From positions 1,195,427 to 1,259,426 of the forward strand of contig OV298644.1 in the NCBI GenBank assembly GCA_923172585.1: DNA of 64,000 bases, read 5' to 3'. The stretch comes from Haemophilus influenzae. Lineage in GTDB: Bacteria > Pseudomonadota > Gammaproteobacteria > Enterobacterales > Pasteurellaceae. Positions within the stretch are counted from its first letter, which is position 1. Every line of letters begins with the position of its first letter. Made by a program: the position numbers and the translations under genes. Under the pieces are notes generated by a model. The model saw only the letters and a program-made list of their open reading frames with translations, was not told where the DNA came from and did no database searches. Positions 44,204 to 54,353 of this stretch are shown here, one piece after another.

Positions 44204-44704
44204 TTATTTAAGTGTAATGGCTGCAACAAAACAGGTAATTTTACATTCTCCGCACCCATTGCAATGTTCATTATCAATCTCTAAAGTGCTGGAGATTGCT
44301 TGTTGTGGGCAAGCGGTTTGGCAGTCTGGACAGGTTTGATTTTGTAGGATTAAACAGGCTGAGGAAAATTGTGGACGAAGTAATGTATCTGCTGGAAAAT
44401 TAGGATGTAGTGCATTTGTCGGACAAACTTCTGCGCATTTACCACACAAATCACAAGGTGCGTAGTCAATTTCAAGGGTGGCTTGTTGCTGTTTTAGTTG
44501 AATTAAACCATTAGGGCAAGCTGAAGCGCATTCCCCACAACCATTGCAGACGGCGGAAAATAAATTTTCTCGTGCTGAAAAGGGAGGACGAGACTGCGTT
44601 TTTTCTATTGTTGATTTTGTAGCTGGAAATACATGACGCAATAGTCCTCTACGAGAAATGTGATGGTGGCTTAAATAAGCCTGATAATAGGCTTCGTTTT
44701 TCAT
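44204..44704 (-). CDS. NapF-like ferredoxin
   Basis: The product has 166 residues. It shows three four-cysteine clusters typical of [4Fe-4S] ferredoxins: CNGCGECASACPNG, CDLCGKCAEVCPTN, and a C-terminal CNGCGECKITC, plus an extra CPDCQTACPQQ. The N-terminus is RRGLLRHVFP, as in NapF proteins. It starts at the base where the DmsD-like gene ends (1-bp overlap), so the two are co-transcribed. It probably serves maturation or electron transfer for the molybdoenzyme operon next door. Confidence 0.85.
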   Translation of the reverse strand: MKNEAYYQAYLSHHHISRRGLLRHVFPATKSTIEKTQSRPPFSARENLFSAVCNGCGECASACPNGLIQLKQQQATLEIDYAPCDLCGKCAEVCPTNALHPNFPADTLLRPQFSSACLILQNQTCPDCQTACPQQAISSTLEIDNEHCNGCGECKITCFVAAITLK

Positions 44705-45315
44705 TATCGATAAAATCTTACTGTCGGTACATTAATATGTAAATCTACTTGCCATTGTTGTAAAGTTTTTATGGTAAGTAATGCAAGAGCTTGATAAAAA
44801 TCAGAGTTTTCTATTTTGCTTAGTTGTTCAAGGAAATGATACGCCCAAGTTAAGAAGTGTTCACGTAGAAATTTGATTAATAAGTGCGGTCGATTTTCTG
44901 CTAAATATGCAGCAAGCATTAGCATTAAGCCAATATGATCTTCTGGTTCATCTTGTTGTGTTTGAAATGCGATTTGATGTTGTTGTAAGAAATCGCGTAA
45001 TGCTAAGAGAGAATTACCAAAAATAACACATTCAGGATCAAGATATACAGATCCCCAAGGTGGCGTAGGTAATTCATTTGGACCAATAAATAAATACTGA
45101 TATTGTTCAGTGATATTTTGTTGCAGCCCTTTTTCAATAAGTGCGGTAATTTTTTTATGTGTTTTTACATCAAATGAAATTTCCCATTCTTGCATCCAAT
45201 TTGGTTGGCGAAAGAATGTCAAAATATCAGTAAGTCGTGCATCATTAGGCTCATAGTAAAATACTGCACCGAGTAAACGCCCATAAATAGAAATTTGTTG
45301 AAGAGTATTTTGCAT
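44704..45315 (-). CDS. TorD/DmsD-family molybdoenzyme chaperone
   Basis: The product has 203 residues and is an all-helical TorD/DmsD-type chaperone. The family block is QYQYLFIGPNELPTPPWGSVYLDPE (partially EQYQYLFIGP...PPWGSVYLD), followed by EDHIGLMLMLAAYL. It would bind the twin-arginine leader of DmsA and hold it until the molybdenum cofactor is inserted. It lies downstream of dmsABC behind a terminator hairpin. Confidence 0.88.
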   Translation of the reverse strand: MQNTLQQISIYGRLLGAVFYYEPNDARLTDILTFFRQPNWMQEWEISFDVKTHKKITALIEKGLQQNITEQYQYLFIGPNELPTPPWGSVYLDPECVIFGNSLLALRDFLQQHQIAFQTQQDEPEDHIGLMLMLAAYLAENRPHLLIKFLREHFLTWAYHFLEQLSKIENSDFYQALALLTIKTLQQWQVDLHINVPTVRFYR

Positions 45316-45390
45316 AGTATCTCCGAAAACAATTTGTCATTAGTGAATGGGGATATGAGGGGTGGTTAAATATTACTAATTAACGTTTCT

Positions 45391-45420
45391 AAAAATTGAG
45401 GCGTATGCTATACGCCTCAA
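45391..45420 (-). terminator. Terminator of the dmsABC operon
   Basis: TTGAGGCGTAT at 45396-45406 pairs perfectly with ATACGCCTCAA at 45410-45420. On the minus strand it is followed by five Ts (45391-45395). It lies just after the dmsC stop, separating dmsABC from the chaperone and ferredoxin genes. Confidence 0.85.
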
Positions 45421-45426
45421 CATAAT

Positions 45427-46266
45427 TTAACCACCAATCGCCATACCGTAAGTCATATGTAATCCATAAAATAATACGCGACCGATGCCTTCAGCTACTA
45501 ACGTTAATAGAACGGAAATACCTAATAGCCCTATGTTTTTCACTCGGAATAAGAGGAAAGCTACAATGGAAAGTAAACATAAGCGAGTTACGGTCATTAT
45601 GGCATAATTTGGTACGAGGTCAGCGGCATTTTGAATAGCACTGTGAATATTGTGTAAATTGAAGCCTTGATATATGGCTACTATTGCGACCAATGATACC
45701 CCAATGGCGAATAAACTTGGCAGATGCTGAAGCTGATATTCACGTTGTTTATTAGGGATTAATAACGCATAGCTCAATGTTAATCCACCTAATACAACGG
45801 TAAGGTAGAATGACCAGGAGGTTAATGCATTATTCCAAGTTGGTATGCTTGTAATATGGTAAACCTGATTCATTACATACATAAATAGTATGCCGATAAG
45901 GGCGGTCACAATTCGCCATACATTTCCAAGTGAAACTGGCATTTTACCTAAAATTGCAATCAGCCAGTAGAAACCTGCTAATGTGAAAAATATTGCACCA
46001 GCGGCAATTTCATTACTCATCATTGATGAGCCGACTCGATTAAGTGAATTAAATGCACGTATAGGTAAGCCAAGATGCATAATGGAAGCAATAAATCCAA
46101 TACCTAGTAAAGCCAAAATCACAAACATTACTTTATGAATATAAGTGCGACTTTTTGTATTTTTCTCATTTAATAGTACAAATGTGAAAACAAGCCAAGC
46201 ACCGACCGCACTTTGTGCCAAAACTGTAAAAAATACTAATGGCAGTTCATATAATCCTGTATTCAT
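45427..46266 (-). CDS. dmsC: DMSO reductase membrane anchor subunit
   Basis: The product has 279 residues with about eight membrane-spanning segments and is the DmsC/NrfD-like membrane anchor. It opens MNTGLYELPLVFFTVLAQSAVGAWLV, as DmsC proteins do. It takes electrons from menaquinol and passes them to DmsB. It lies 1 bp from dmsB, in a tight operon. Confidence 0.93.
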   Translation of the reverse strand: MNTGLYELPLVFFTVLAQSAVGAWLVFTFVLLNEKNTKSRTYIHKVMFVILALLGIGFIASIMHLGLPIRAFNSLNRVGSSMMSNEIAAGAIFFTLAGFYWLIAILGKMPVSLGNVWRIVTALIGILFMYVMNQVYHITSIPTWNNALTSWSFYLTVVLGGLTLSYALLIPNKQREYQLQHLPSLFAIGVSLVAIVAIYQGFNLHNIHSAIQNAADLVPNYAIMTVTRLCLLSIVAFLLFRVKNIGLLGISVLLTLVAEGIGRVLFYGLHMTYGMAIGG

Positions 46267-46267
46267 C

Positions 46268-46885
46268 TTACACCTCTCTTGGGTTTCCTAAGAACCCACT
46301 TGTATCGCCACTTAAACGAGCGTATTTATTGGGTTTTACCACTAAATTTGGTTGAGTGATATCAGCCGGTGGTAGTGGTGCGATGGAGGCTTGTGTGCCA
46401 TATTTTGTTCGAAGTTCATCAATAGGAGCGAAATCCAATGCTCGTAGTGGGCAGGCATCAACACAAATCGGTTTTTGACCTGATTTTACGCGAGAATAAC
46501 ATCCATCACATTTTGTCATATGACCTTTTTGTGCATCATATTGCGGTGCATCATAAGGACACGCCATATGACAATAACGACAACCGATACAAATTTCTTC
46601 ATTGACGATCACGAAACCATCTGCATTTTTGTGCATTGCACCAGTTGGGCAAACTTTTGTACAAGCAGGATCTGCACAATGATTACAAGAAATAGACATA
46701 TAATAAGCAAATATATTTTGATGCCAGCATCCATCTGCTTGTTGATTCCACTGACCACCTGTATATTCATAAATACGACGAAAATTGACTTCTGTGCCAA
46801 GATCTTTGTAATCCTTACAGGCTAATTCACAAGTTTTACAGCCTGTGCAACGTTCAGAATCAAAATAAAAACCATATTGTTCCAT
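46268..46885 (-). CDS. dmsB: DMSO reductase iron-sulfur subunit
   Basis: The product has 205 residues and four ferredoxin-type cysteine clusters: CTGCKTCELACKDY, CNHCADPACTKVCPTGAM, CIGCRYCHMACPYDAPQ and CDGCYSRVKSGQKPICVDACP. These carry electrons from DmsC to the molybdenum subunit. Its length and order match known DmsB. It lies 10 bp downstream of dmsA. Confidence 0.95.
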   Translation of the reverse strand: MEQYGFYFDSERCTGCKTCELACKDYKDLGTEVNFRRIYEYTGGQWNQQADGCWHQNIFAYYMSISCNHCADPACTKVCPTGAMHKNADGFVIVNEEICIGCRYCHMACPYDAPQYDAQKGHMTKCDGCYSRVKSGQKPICVDACPLRALDFAPIDELRTKYGTQASIAPLPPADITQPNLVVKPNKYARLSGDTSGFLGNPREV

Positions 46886-46895
46886 AATTCTCCCC

Positions 46896-49312
46896 CTACA
46901 AACGTTCCACTTGAACTAAATTAGAATGTTGCGGATTACCTTTCGCAAGCGGTGATGGGCGTTGTGTCGTAAGTACATTAATGCAACCTGAATGATCGAT
47001 ACGATCTTTATCTGGTGCATACCAAGCCCCCTCGCTTAATGCCACAACCCCTGGAATAATACGGGGTGTAATTTTTACATTAATATGTACTTCGCCTCGA
47101 TCATTAAAGATACGAATCATATCGCCATTTTTAATATTACGAGGTTTTGCATCAATAGGATTCATCCAAACTTCTTGTGGATTAGCTGCTTTTAATACAT
47201 CCACATTGCCATAAGTTGAATGGGTTCTCGCTTTATAGTGAAAACCACTTAGTTGTAACGGATATTTTTCCATTAATGGATCACCGTAATGCTCAAAACT
47301 TTGGGCGTGAATAGGTAAGGGATGAATTACATCATCTTCTGCTAATTTCCAAGTTTTTGCTATTTCAGCTAGACGAGAAGAATAAATTTCAATTTTGCCA
47401 GATGGCGTTTTAAGTGGATGGGCTTCTGGATTATCACGGAAATCTTTGTATGCAACTTTAAAGCCATTAGGATCAACTTTTTTAAAAATACCTTGTTGTC
47501 TAAATTCTTCAAAAGTAGGTAATTCAGGTAATTTTTCTCGAGATTGCTCATAAATATGGCGTAACCATTCTTCTTGTGTTCGTCCTTCAGTAAATTTTTC
47601 CTTTACGCCCATTTTCTCAGCCAAATCACTCAACATATCGTAAATAGGTCTACATTCAAAAGATGGTTTAATCACTTGATCTGCAAAAATGACATATGCC
47701 ATATTGGATACAAAGGCATCTAAAGCGAAATCCATTTGTTCTGAAGTTGTACAATCTGGTAATAAAATATCACTGTATTTGGCAGTAGATGTCATATGAT
47801 TATCAATAGTAATGATCATTTCACATTGCGTATCATCTTGTAAAATATCGTGAGTACGATTGATTTGTGCGTGTTGATTAATCAAACAGTTACTTGCGTA
47901 ATTCCAAATTACTTTAATTGGGGACGATAATTTATCAACACCACGAATACCATCTGTAAGTGCGGTCATTTCTGTGCCACGAATAATTGCATCTGTCCAT
48001 AAAAACATTGGAATGCTTGCTTTCACAGGATTTTTTAGCGTTGGCATCCGTACAAATGGAATGCTATACGCACTTTCACGTGCACCAGTGTTACCGCCGT
48101 GAATTCCAACATTACCTGTTAAGATTGGCAACATCGCAATGGCACGAGAGATTAATTCTCCATTACTACGACGTTGAGGCCCCCAACCTTGGGAAATAAA
48201 GGCAGGTTTTGTACTACCAATTTCACGTGCGAGTTTAATAATTCTCTCCGCCGGAATACCCGTGATTTTAGCCGCCCATTCTGGGGTTTTAGCGATACCA
48301 TCATTACCATAACCTAAAATATAGGCTTTATAATGACCATTTTTAGGGGCATCCGTAGGTAATGTTTTTTCATCATAACCAACACAATATTTATCTAAGA
48401 AAGGTTGATCCACGAGATTTTCTTGAATCATTACATAAGCAAGGGCAGCAACAAGGGCTGCATCAGTACCTGGACGAATTGGGATCCACTCATCTTCACG
48501 CCCTGCACCAGTATCATTATAACGAGGATCGATAATAATCATTTTGGCATTGGAACGAGCTTTGGCTTGTTCAATACAATAAGTTAAACCACCTCCACTC
48601 ATACGAGTTTCTGCAGGATTATTACCGAATAACACTATTAATTTGGTGTTTTCAATGTCAGCCATTCCATTTCCCAATGCCCAACCACCACCATAGGTAT
48701 AATCTAAACCGACAGCAATTTGTGCGGTGCTGTAATCACCATAATGGTTTAAATATCCACCAATACAATTCATAAAACGAGCGATCATAGTGGATGCAGG
48801 TGGCCAAGATTTAGCCATTGTGCCACCGAGTGTTCCCGTACCATAGTTTAAATAAATTGATTCATTGCCATATTTTTTGATATTGCGTTTCAATGCGTCT
48901 GCAATTTCAGTTAAAGCCTCATCCCAACTGATTCGTTTGAATTTGCCTTCTCCGCGTTTACCTATACGTTTCATTGGATATTTTAAACGGTCTGGGTTAC
49001 TCGACGACGCATAGAACGTCCACGTAGACAAGCACGAACCTGATGATCAAGATTATATGTTTCTGTCCCCGTATTATCGGTTTCCACATAAGTGATTCGG
49101 TTATCTTTTACGTGCATTCGTAATGGACAACGGCTACCACAGTTTACTGTACAAGCACTCCAAACAATACGTTCTTGATTATTTTCATTGAGGCGTTGTG
49201 TCTCTTTAGCCATTACATTGAAAGGTAAAGTAAGATTTGAAACTGCCAGTGCAGCTCCCGCAGATGACGCCTTGACAAAATCTCGGCGACTTATTTGATT
49301 AAAGTTACTCAT
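46896..49312 (-). pseudogene. dmsA: DMSO reductase catalytic subunit, frameshifted near the N-terminus
   Basis: The product begins with a twin-arginine leader (ISRRDFVKASSAGAALAVSNL) and a cysteine cluster region (CTVNCGSRCPLR ... CLRGRSMRRRV). At about 48998-49003 the frame changes. The second frame resumes with NPDRLKYPMKRIGKRGEGKF and continues for 700 residues of molybdopterin oxidoreductase. Comparison with the expected RRVYNPDRL implies loss of about four bases. The first frame ends shortly after, so no full-length enzyme is made as written. This would abolish DMSO/TMAO-type anaerobic respiration through this enzyme. A sequencing error is possible, but the lesion is not a simple homopolymer. 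Confidence 0.88.
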
Positions 49313-49474
49313 TATATCGTTCCCCCACAGTCAGATTGAAAAATAACTAAAACGAGTTAATTATAATCTTTGTATAGAAGTTTTACCTGAGCCAAATCAA
49401 TTAATCATTAATAGGTATATTATTTATAGGGTATTTTAGTAGATTGATGTTTTAATAAACTTTGGAATAACAAA

Positions 49475-49504
49475 TTGACTATGGATTTAAAAATCCGTTA
49501 GCAT
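49475..49504 (+). promoter_or_regulatory. Candidate promoter for the transglutaminase-like gene
   Basis: TTGACT at 49475-49480 and TAGCAT at 49499-49504 are spaced by 18 bp, 61 bp before the ATG at 49566. This resembles a sigma-70 promoter. The 253-bp region between dmsA and this gene must also hold the dmsA promoter on the other strand. I could not identify a convincing FNR box. Confidence 0.4.
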
Positions 49505-49565
49505 AGTGGCGTATTAGTTTATCTAATATGTTAAGTTTAACTATTATTAACTAGAGGATCTCTTC

Positions 49566-50675
49566 ATGAAGAAACTTATCGCAGTTGCGGTGCTTTCTGC
49601 ATGTGGCTCGTTAGCTCATGCAAACACTAATATTCCAAACTACAATACAGACGCCCATCTTTACGAATTCACGCAAACCTATGATTTAGTTGTGCCAAAA
49701 GGCTCGCAAGGACAAACCAATTTATGGGTTCCATTACCATTTAATGGGGAATACCAACAAGTGAAATCGATTCACTTTGAAGGTAATTACATGAATGCCT
49801 ATGTAACAGAAAACAATAAATACGGAGCGAAAACCTTATTTGCCACTTGGGATAAAGATGCACAAAAACGTGATTTAAAAGTCACGATGGTCATTGAAAC
49901 AAAAGACCGTGAACCGATGGTGAAAGGTGCTTTAGAGAATTATACTCCGCCAAAAGATATTCAGTATTCCGTGGATGTACAAGAATACTTAAAAGCTACT
50001 CCACATATTAAAACTGATGGCATTGTGAAAGAATTTGCTGACAAAATCCTAGGTAAAGAAACTAATCCATTGAAGAAAGCAGAACTTATTCACCACTGGA
50101 TCGTAAAAAATATGGAACGTGATAATTCTGTATTAGGTTGTGGTGACGGCGATGTAGAAAAAATTCTTACCACTGGCGTGTTAAAAGGTAAATGTACCGA
50201 TATTAACTCTGTATTTGTGGCACTTGCTCGTGCTGCAGGCATCCCTGCTCGTGAAATTTTTGGTATTCGCTTAGGTGCGGCAGAGAAAATGGGCAAATAT
50301 TCAAAAGGTGCCTTCGGTAGTGCAAATGAACAAGGCATCGCAAACGTAAGTGGCGGTCAGCACTGCCGCGCTGAATTCTACCTTGCAGGATTTGGATGGG
50401 TACCAGTTGATTCCGCAGACGTTGCCAAAATGCGTTTAGCAGAGAAAAAATCTGTTGAAGATAAAGATACACAAGCTGTAGCAAAATATTTGTTTGGTAA
50501 CTGGGAAGCAAACTGGGTGGGATTTAATCATGCCCGTGACTTCGATTTATATCCACAACCAGAACTGGCTCCAATCAATAACTTCGGCTATCCATATGCA
50601 GAAGTAGGTGGCGATCCGTTAAATTCCTTTGACCCAAAAGAATTTAAATATGACTACGTATCTAAAAAACTCTAA
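49566..50675 (+). CDS. Secreted transglutaminase-like protein
   Basis: The product has 369 residues with a signal peptide ending AHA (about residue 19). The transglutaminase-like catalytic triad region is visible: [34 protein letters not shown] supplies the cysteine (GKCTDIN), then [11 protein letters not shown] the histidine, and [11 protein letters not shown] the aspartate. Such proteins act as cysteine proteases or peptidases, and the substrate here is unknown. Its 3' end overlaps the MerT-like gene, linking it to a metal-related group. A GAGGATCT ribosome site precedes the ATG. Confidence 0.82.
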   Translation: MKKLIAVAVLSACGSLAHANTNIPNYNTDAHLYEFTQTYDLVVPKGSQGQTNLWVPLPFNGEYQQVKSIHFEGNYMNAYVTENNKYGAKTLFATWDKDAQKRDLKVTMVIETKDREPMVKGALENYTPPKDIQYSVDVQEYLKATPHIKTDGIVKEFADKILGKETNPLKKAELIHHWIVKNMERDNSVLGCGDGDVEKILTTGVLKGKCTDINSVFVALARAAGIPAREIFGIRLGAAEKMGKYSKGAFGSANEQGIANVSGGQHCRAEFYLAGFGWVPVDSADVAKMRLAEKKSVEDKDTQAVAKYLFGNWEANWVGFNHARDFDLYPQPELAPINNFGYPYAEVGGDPLNSFDPKEFKYDYVSKKL

Positions 50676-51012
50676 TAAATCCTTTTGGGTTGCCATAGCC
50701 ACCGCACTAAGTGCTGCAGTGGCATCAACCTTGTGCTGCATCGCACCATTAATTTATTTAGTATTTGGTGTGTCGTCCACTTGGTTGATTGGCTTAGGCG
50801 AATATGATTATTTGCGTATTCCTATGCTTATCATTTCATTATGTGCCTTTGCCTATGGATTTTGGCTGTTGATGTTTTCCAAAAAAATCATTTGTAGCAA
50901 ATATATTTCCCGTAAAAAACTTATCGTTTTATATTGGATTGTATTTATCGTGATGATTTTTTTCTTAACCTATCCAACAATTTTACCTTGGATTTTAGAA
51001 TTAGCTAATTAG
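50650..51012 (+). CDS. merT: MerT-like membrane protein
   Basis: The product has about 120 residues from the ATG at 50650 and overlaps the preceding gene by 26 bp. It has three hydrophobic segments and the vicinal cysteine pair STLCCIAPL in the first, the mark of MerT mercuric-transport proteins. A second cysteine (KIICSK) lies on the loop, as in the family. Paired with the MerP-like gene 8 bp downstream. No merR or merA is seen nearby, so the natural substrate may be another soft metal. Confidence 0.78.
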   Translation: MTTYLKNSNKSFWVAIATALSAAVASTLCCIAPLIYLVFGVSSTWLIGLGEYDYLRIPMLIISLCAFAYGFWLLMFSKKIICSKYISRKKLIVLYWIVFIVMIFFLTYPTILPWILELAN

Positions 51013-51020
51013 GAATAAAA

Positions 51021-51299
51021 ATGAAGAAATTATGTACCGCACTTTTGCTTTCGCTGTTTGCAATTTCTTTCGCTCATGCGAATGAAACCAAACAAATTGT
51101 GCTAAAAGTAAAGGAAATGAATTGCCAGCTTTGTGCTTACTTAGTCAATAAAGAACTACGAAATATTGATGGCGTGATTTCAACAAAAGCATCTATTAAA
51201 GATGGTTTAGTGACGGTTGTGGAAGCTCCAAAAGTCACAAACCAACAATTATTCGATGCAATTCACAAGCTGAAATATACTGCTGAAGTCGTGAATTAA
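51021..51299 (+). CDS. merP: MerP-like periplasmic metal-binding protein
   Basis: The product has 92 residues with a signal peptide (MKKLCTALLLSLFAISFAHA). The mature part is a heavy-metal-associated ferredoxin-like fold with the motif MNCQLCAYLV, a CxxC metal site. It would hand metal to the MerT-like permease. It is the last gene of the group and is followed by an uptake-signal hairpin terminator. Confidence 0.85.
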   Translation: MKKLCTALLLSLFAISFAHANETKQIVLKVKEMNCQLCAYLVNKELRNIDGVISTKASIKDGLVTVVEAPKVTNQQLFDAIHKLKYTAEVVN

Positions 51300-51314
51300 A
51301 CGCTAAATATCTAG

Positions 51315-51348
51315 CAAAAAAGTGCGGTGAAAATTCACCGCACTTTTC
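51315..51348 (+). terminator. Uptake-signal hairpin terminator after merP
   Basis: AAAAGTGCGGTGAA and TTCACCGCACTTTT form a near-perfect inverted repeat at about 51317-51347. It is made of two opposed DNA uptake signals and ends in a T run. Such paired signals commonly double as terminators in Haemophilus. It can serve merP and, in the other direction, the ABC exporter gene. Confidence 0.88.
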
Positions 51349-51423
51349 TTTAGCTATTAAATTAGACTAATTTTTTAATTAGCTTGATTACAGTACAATT
51401 AATTAAATATGATAAACGCAATA

Positions 51424-53268
51424 TTATTCAGCACTTCCGCTTAAAAATCCGCCACTTTGATGATTCCAAAGTTTAGCGTACAGACCATTGAGCTCTAGTA
51501 ATTCGGCGTGCGTACCTTGTTCGACAATTTGTCCTTTATCAAGCACAATCAGGCGATCCATCGCTGCGATGGTGGATAAACGATGGGCAATGGCAATCAC
51601 AGTTTTATTTTCCATCATCTTATCGAGACTTTCTTGTATTGCCACTTCCACTTCTGAATCCAATGCACTTGTGGCTTCATCTAACAATAGAATTGGTGCG
51701 TCTTTTAACATTACACGAGCAATGGCAATTCTCTGACGCTGACCACCAGAAAGTTTTACCCCTCGTTCTCCCACATGGGCATCATAGCCTTTTCTACCTT
51801 GAGAATCACTGAGAAATGGGATGAAATCAGCGGCTTCCGCTCGTTCAGCAGCTAAAACCATTTCTTCATCAGTAGCATTCGGGCGGCCATAAATAATATT
51901 GTCACGTACAGAACGATGTAGCAACGAAGTGTCTTGAGTGACTAAACCGATTTGGCGACGTAAGCTTTCTTGTTGCACATTGAGTACATTTTGTCCATCA
52001 ATGGTAATTTCGCCTTGTTGTGCTTCATAAAAGCGAAGCAATAAGTTCACAATCGTAGATTTTCCTGCACCAGAACGACCGATTAACCCAACCTTTTCCC
52101 CTGGTTTGATAGTGAGATTGAAATGATTGAGTAATGGTTTTGTCGGATCGTAAGCAAAGGTAATATCGTTAAACTTAATTTCCCCTTGTTTCACTTGTAA
52201 CGGTGACGCTTGTGGTTTATCCACAATGGTGTGGGGTTTGGTTAAAGTATTCATTCCGTCGTTTACGGTTCCGATATTCTCAAACAAACGGGCAGATTCC
52301 CACATAATCCAGCGAGAAAGCCCATTTGCGCGTAATGCCATTGCCGTTGCCGTTGCTATTGCACCCACGCCAACTTGACCATTTTTCCATAAAATAATAC
52401 CAAGTATTGCAGTACTTAACGTAAGTAGAATATTTGTAGCGTAAGTGAGAGTATCTAGTGATGTTGCTAAGCGCATTTGGGCGTGTACTGTTACCATAAA
52501 ATCTTGCATAGAACGCTTGGCATAAGTAGCTTCGCGTGAGCCGTGAGAAAATAATTTTACTGTAGCAATATTAGAATAAGCATCTGTAATGCGTCCTGTC
52601 ATTAAAGAACGAGCATCAGCTTGTCGTTGTGCGGTTTTTGATAGTTTAGGAATTAGGGTTCGTAGGATCAAACCGAAGAGTATAATCCAAGTAATAAATG
52701 GTAATAAGAACCAAGAATCTAATGCCACTAGCACTACGCCAGAGGTAATAAAATATACCAATACATAAACGAACATATCTGCAAGTGTAAGTACTGTGTC
52801 ACGTACTGCAAGGGCGGTTTGCATTACTTTTGCGGATACTCTACCTGCAAATTCGTCTTGATAAAAACTTAAACTTTGTCCAAGCATTAAACGATGGAAA
52901 TTCCAACGTAATCGCATTGGAAATACGCCTTGTAAGGTTTGTAAATGCACGGCCGAAGCTAAAAATCCCCACACAATACTAATAAGTAATAGAGCAGCCA
53001 TTCCAATTAATAAATGACTTTTTTCTTGCCATAATCTTTCAGGTGTAAATGTGCCTAACCAATCTACAAGCGTTCCCATAAATTGGAATAATACAGCTTC
53101 CATTACACCTGTACCTACGGTTAAAATTGCGAGCAAAAAAATCCAGCCTTTCATTCCTGTAATACTAGACCAAATAAAACGGAACAAACCTTTTTTAGGT
53201 GTTGTTGGATTGCTTTCTGGATAGGGATTTAAACGATTTTCAAACCACGAAAAAATTTTGTTAAACAT
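51424..53268 (-). CDS. ABC exporter with fused permease and ATPase (half-transporter)
   Basis: The product has 614 residues. An N-terminal six-helix export domain (about residues 30-330) is followed by an ATPase. Walker A is GRSGAGKST, the Q-loop is LVTQDTSLLH, the signature is KLSGGQRQRIAIARV, Walker B is ILLLDEATSALD, and the switch histidine is in VIAIAHRLST. It is an MsbA-like multidrug or lipid exporter half-transporter of unknown substrate. A terminator hairpin separates it from the upstream AraC gene. Confidence 0.92.
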   Translation of the reverse strand: MFNKIFSWFENRLNPYPESNPTTPKKGLFRFIWSSITGMKGWIFLLAILTVGTGVMEAVLFQFMGTLVDWLGTFTPERLWQEKSHLLIGMAALLLISIVWGFLASAVHLQTLQGVFPMRLRWNFHRLMLGQSLSFYQDEFAGRVSAKVMQTALAVRDTVLTLADMFVYVLVYFITSGVVLVALDSWFLLPFITWIILFGLILRTLIPKLSKTAQRQADARSLMTGRITDAYSNIATVKLFSHGSREATYAKRSMQDFMVTVHAQMRLATSLDTLTYATNILLTLSTAILGIILWKNGQVGVGAIATATAMALRANGLSRWIMWESARLFENIGTVNDGMNTLTKPHTIVDKPQASPLQVKQGEIKFNDITFAYDPTKPLLNHFNLTIKPGEKVGLIGRSGAGKSTIVNLLLRFYEAQQGEITIDGQNVLNVQQESLRRQIGLVTQDTSLLHRSVRDNIIYGRPNATDEEMVLAAERAEAADFIPFLSDSQGRKGYDAHVGERGVKLSGGQRQRIAIARVMLKDAPILLLDEATSALDSEVEVAIQESLDKMMENKTVIAIAHRLSTIAAMDRLIVLDKGQIVEQGTHAELLELNGLYAKLWNHQSGGFLSGSAE

Positions 53269-53285
53269 ATCTTTTCCTTAAAAAG

Positions 53286-53309
53286 AAAAGGCAACGCAGG
53301 TTGCCTTTT
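53286..53309. terminator. Hairpin between the ABC exporter and AraC genes
   Basis: AAAAGGCAAC at 53286-53295 pairs with GTTGCCTTTT at 53300-53309. Runs of A and T on both arms let it work in either direction. It would end the minus-strand AraC-family transcript, whose stop is at 53347. Confidence 0.75.
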
Positions 53310-53346
53310 AGAAGTGCATATTATTATAGCACAAAAACAAATCAAT

Positions 53347-54242
53347 TTATAGGCTGACAGATTTTCTGTATTGGCTTGGAGAAAGTTGGTAGTAATTTTT
53401 AAAAACTTTACAAAAATGCGCTTCTGATTGATACCCCACTTCTAAAGCAATGGCAAGCACAGATTGTTGTGATTGTTTTAATAAAAACGCCGCAGATTGT
53501 AACCGCACTTTCGTGAGAAAACGTCCTGGCGACATACCAATATGTTGTTGAAAGATACGAATAAAGTTTGCACGAGACATTGTTGCAAGTTTAGCTAATT
53601 GTTCAATATGCCAATCATTTTGAGGTTGTTGTAATATTGCGATCAGTGCAGTATTTAATCGCTTATCTTGCAAGGCAAATAAGATGCCTTGTTCAATTAA
53701 ATTTTGTTGAATAGCGTGGCGTAAAATATAAATTAAAAGTACATTTGAAAGTGCATCAACGACGGATTTCGTACCCGCATCATTTTTTTGCGCTTCTTGT
53801 AAAAAAGCTGTACTAAAGGATGAATTGGCGTGTCGCATAAATTTATATGTAAATATTCAGGCATTGATGCTGTAAGAAGCGCATCTTGTTGATAATAAAA
53901 ATTACCGCAGAACATTTTTAAATCTGGTGTACCTCGTCCAATCTGATGTAACTCAAATAATCCTTGATGACTTTTTTTTGTAGGAATATCCGCTCTTTTA
54001 TTTGCTGAATAATGCATAGAGTGCGGTTGATTTTGAGGAAGAAAAAAAACATCCCCCTCTTTTAAATGAAATTGTTTTTCATTTAGTGTAAGCCAGCACT
54101 CGCCTTGTTCAATAAGATGGAATATGCCTTTTCCTGCATCCTTTTCTTGATGAGATATTTGCCATTCGCCTTGAAATTCACAGCGAATATTAATTTCTCC
54201 ACGCACTTGTGCTAAATGGGTAAGTTTATCTAAATAGTCCAT
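53347..54242 (-). pseudogene. AraC-family regulator, broken by a one-base frameshift
   Basis: The N-terminal half (54242 to about 53807) is a cupin-type sensor domain: FHLIEQGECWLTL and DVFFLPQNQPHSMHY. The C-terminal half is an AraC DNA-binding domain with two helix-turn-helix units (LAKLATMSRANFIRIFQQHIGMSPGRFL and VLAIALEVGYQSEAHFCKVFKNYY). The halves are in different frames, and adding one T to a six-T run at 53801-53806 (A run on the plus strand) rejoins HPLVQLF to LQEAQKNDAG. Total length would then be about 299 codons. It may regulate the divergent AhpD-like gene. The defect is a homopolymer contraction, so error is likely. Confidence 0.85.
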
Positions 54243-54353
54243 AATGAGATGTTAGCGATAAAAATTGAGATAAATAAGCAAGTATCATAATCTAATCCGC
54301 CTATAATTTGCCACACCAGTTGGTTATTAATTCAATATATTTAGGAGAACATT

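Noticed and set aside
49441-49470. Possible FNR box upstream of dmsA
   Set aside because: TTGAT and ATCAA half-sites occur, but not with the required four-base spacing.
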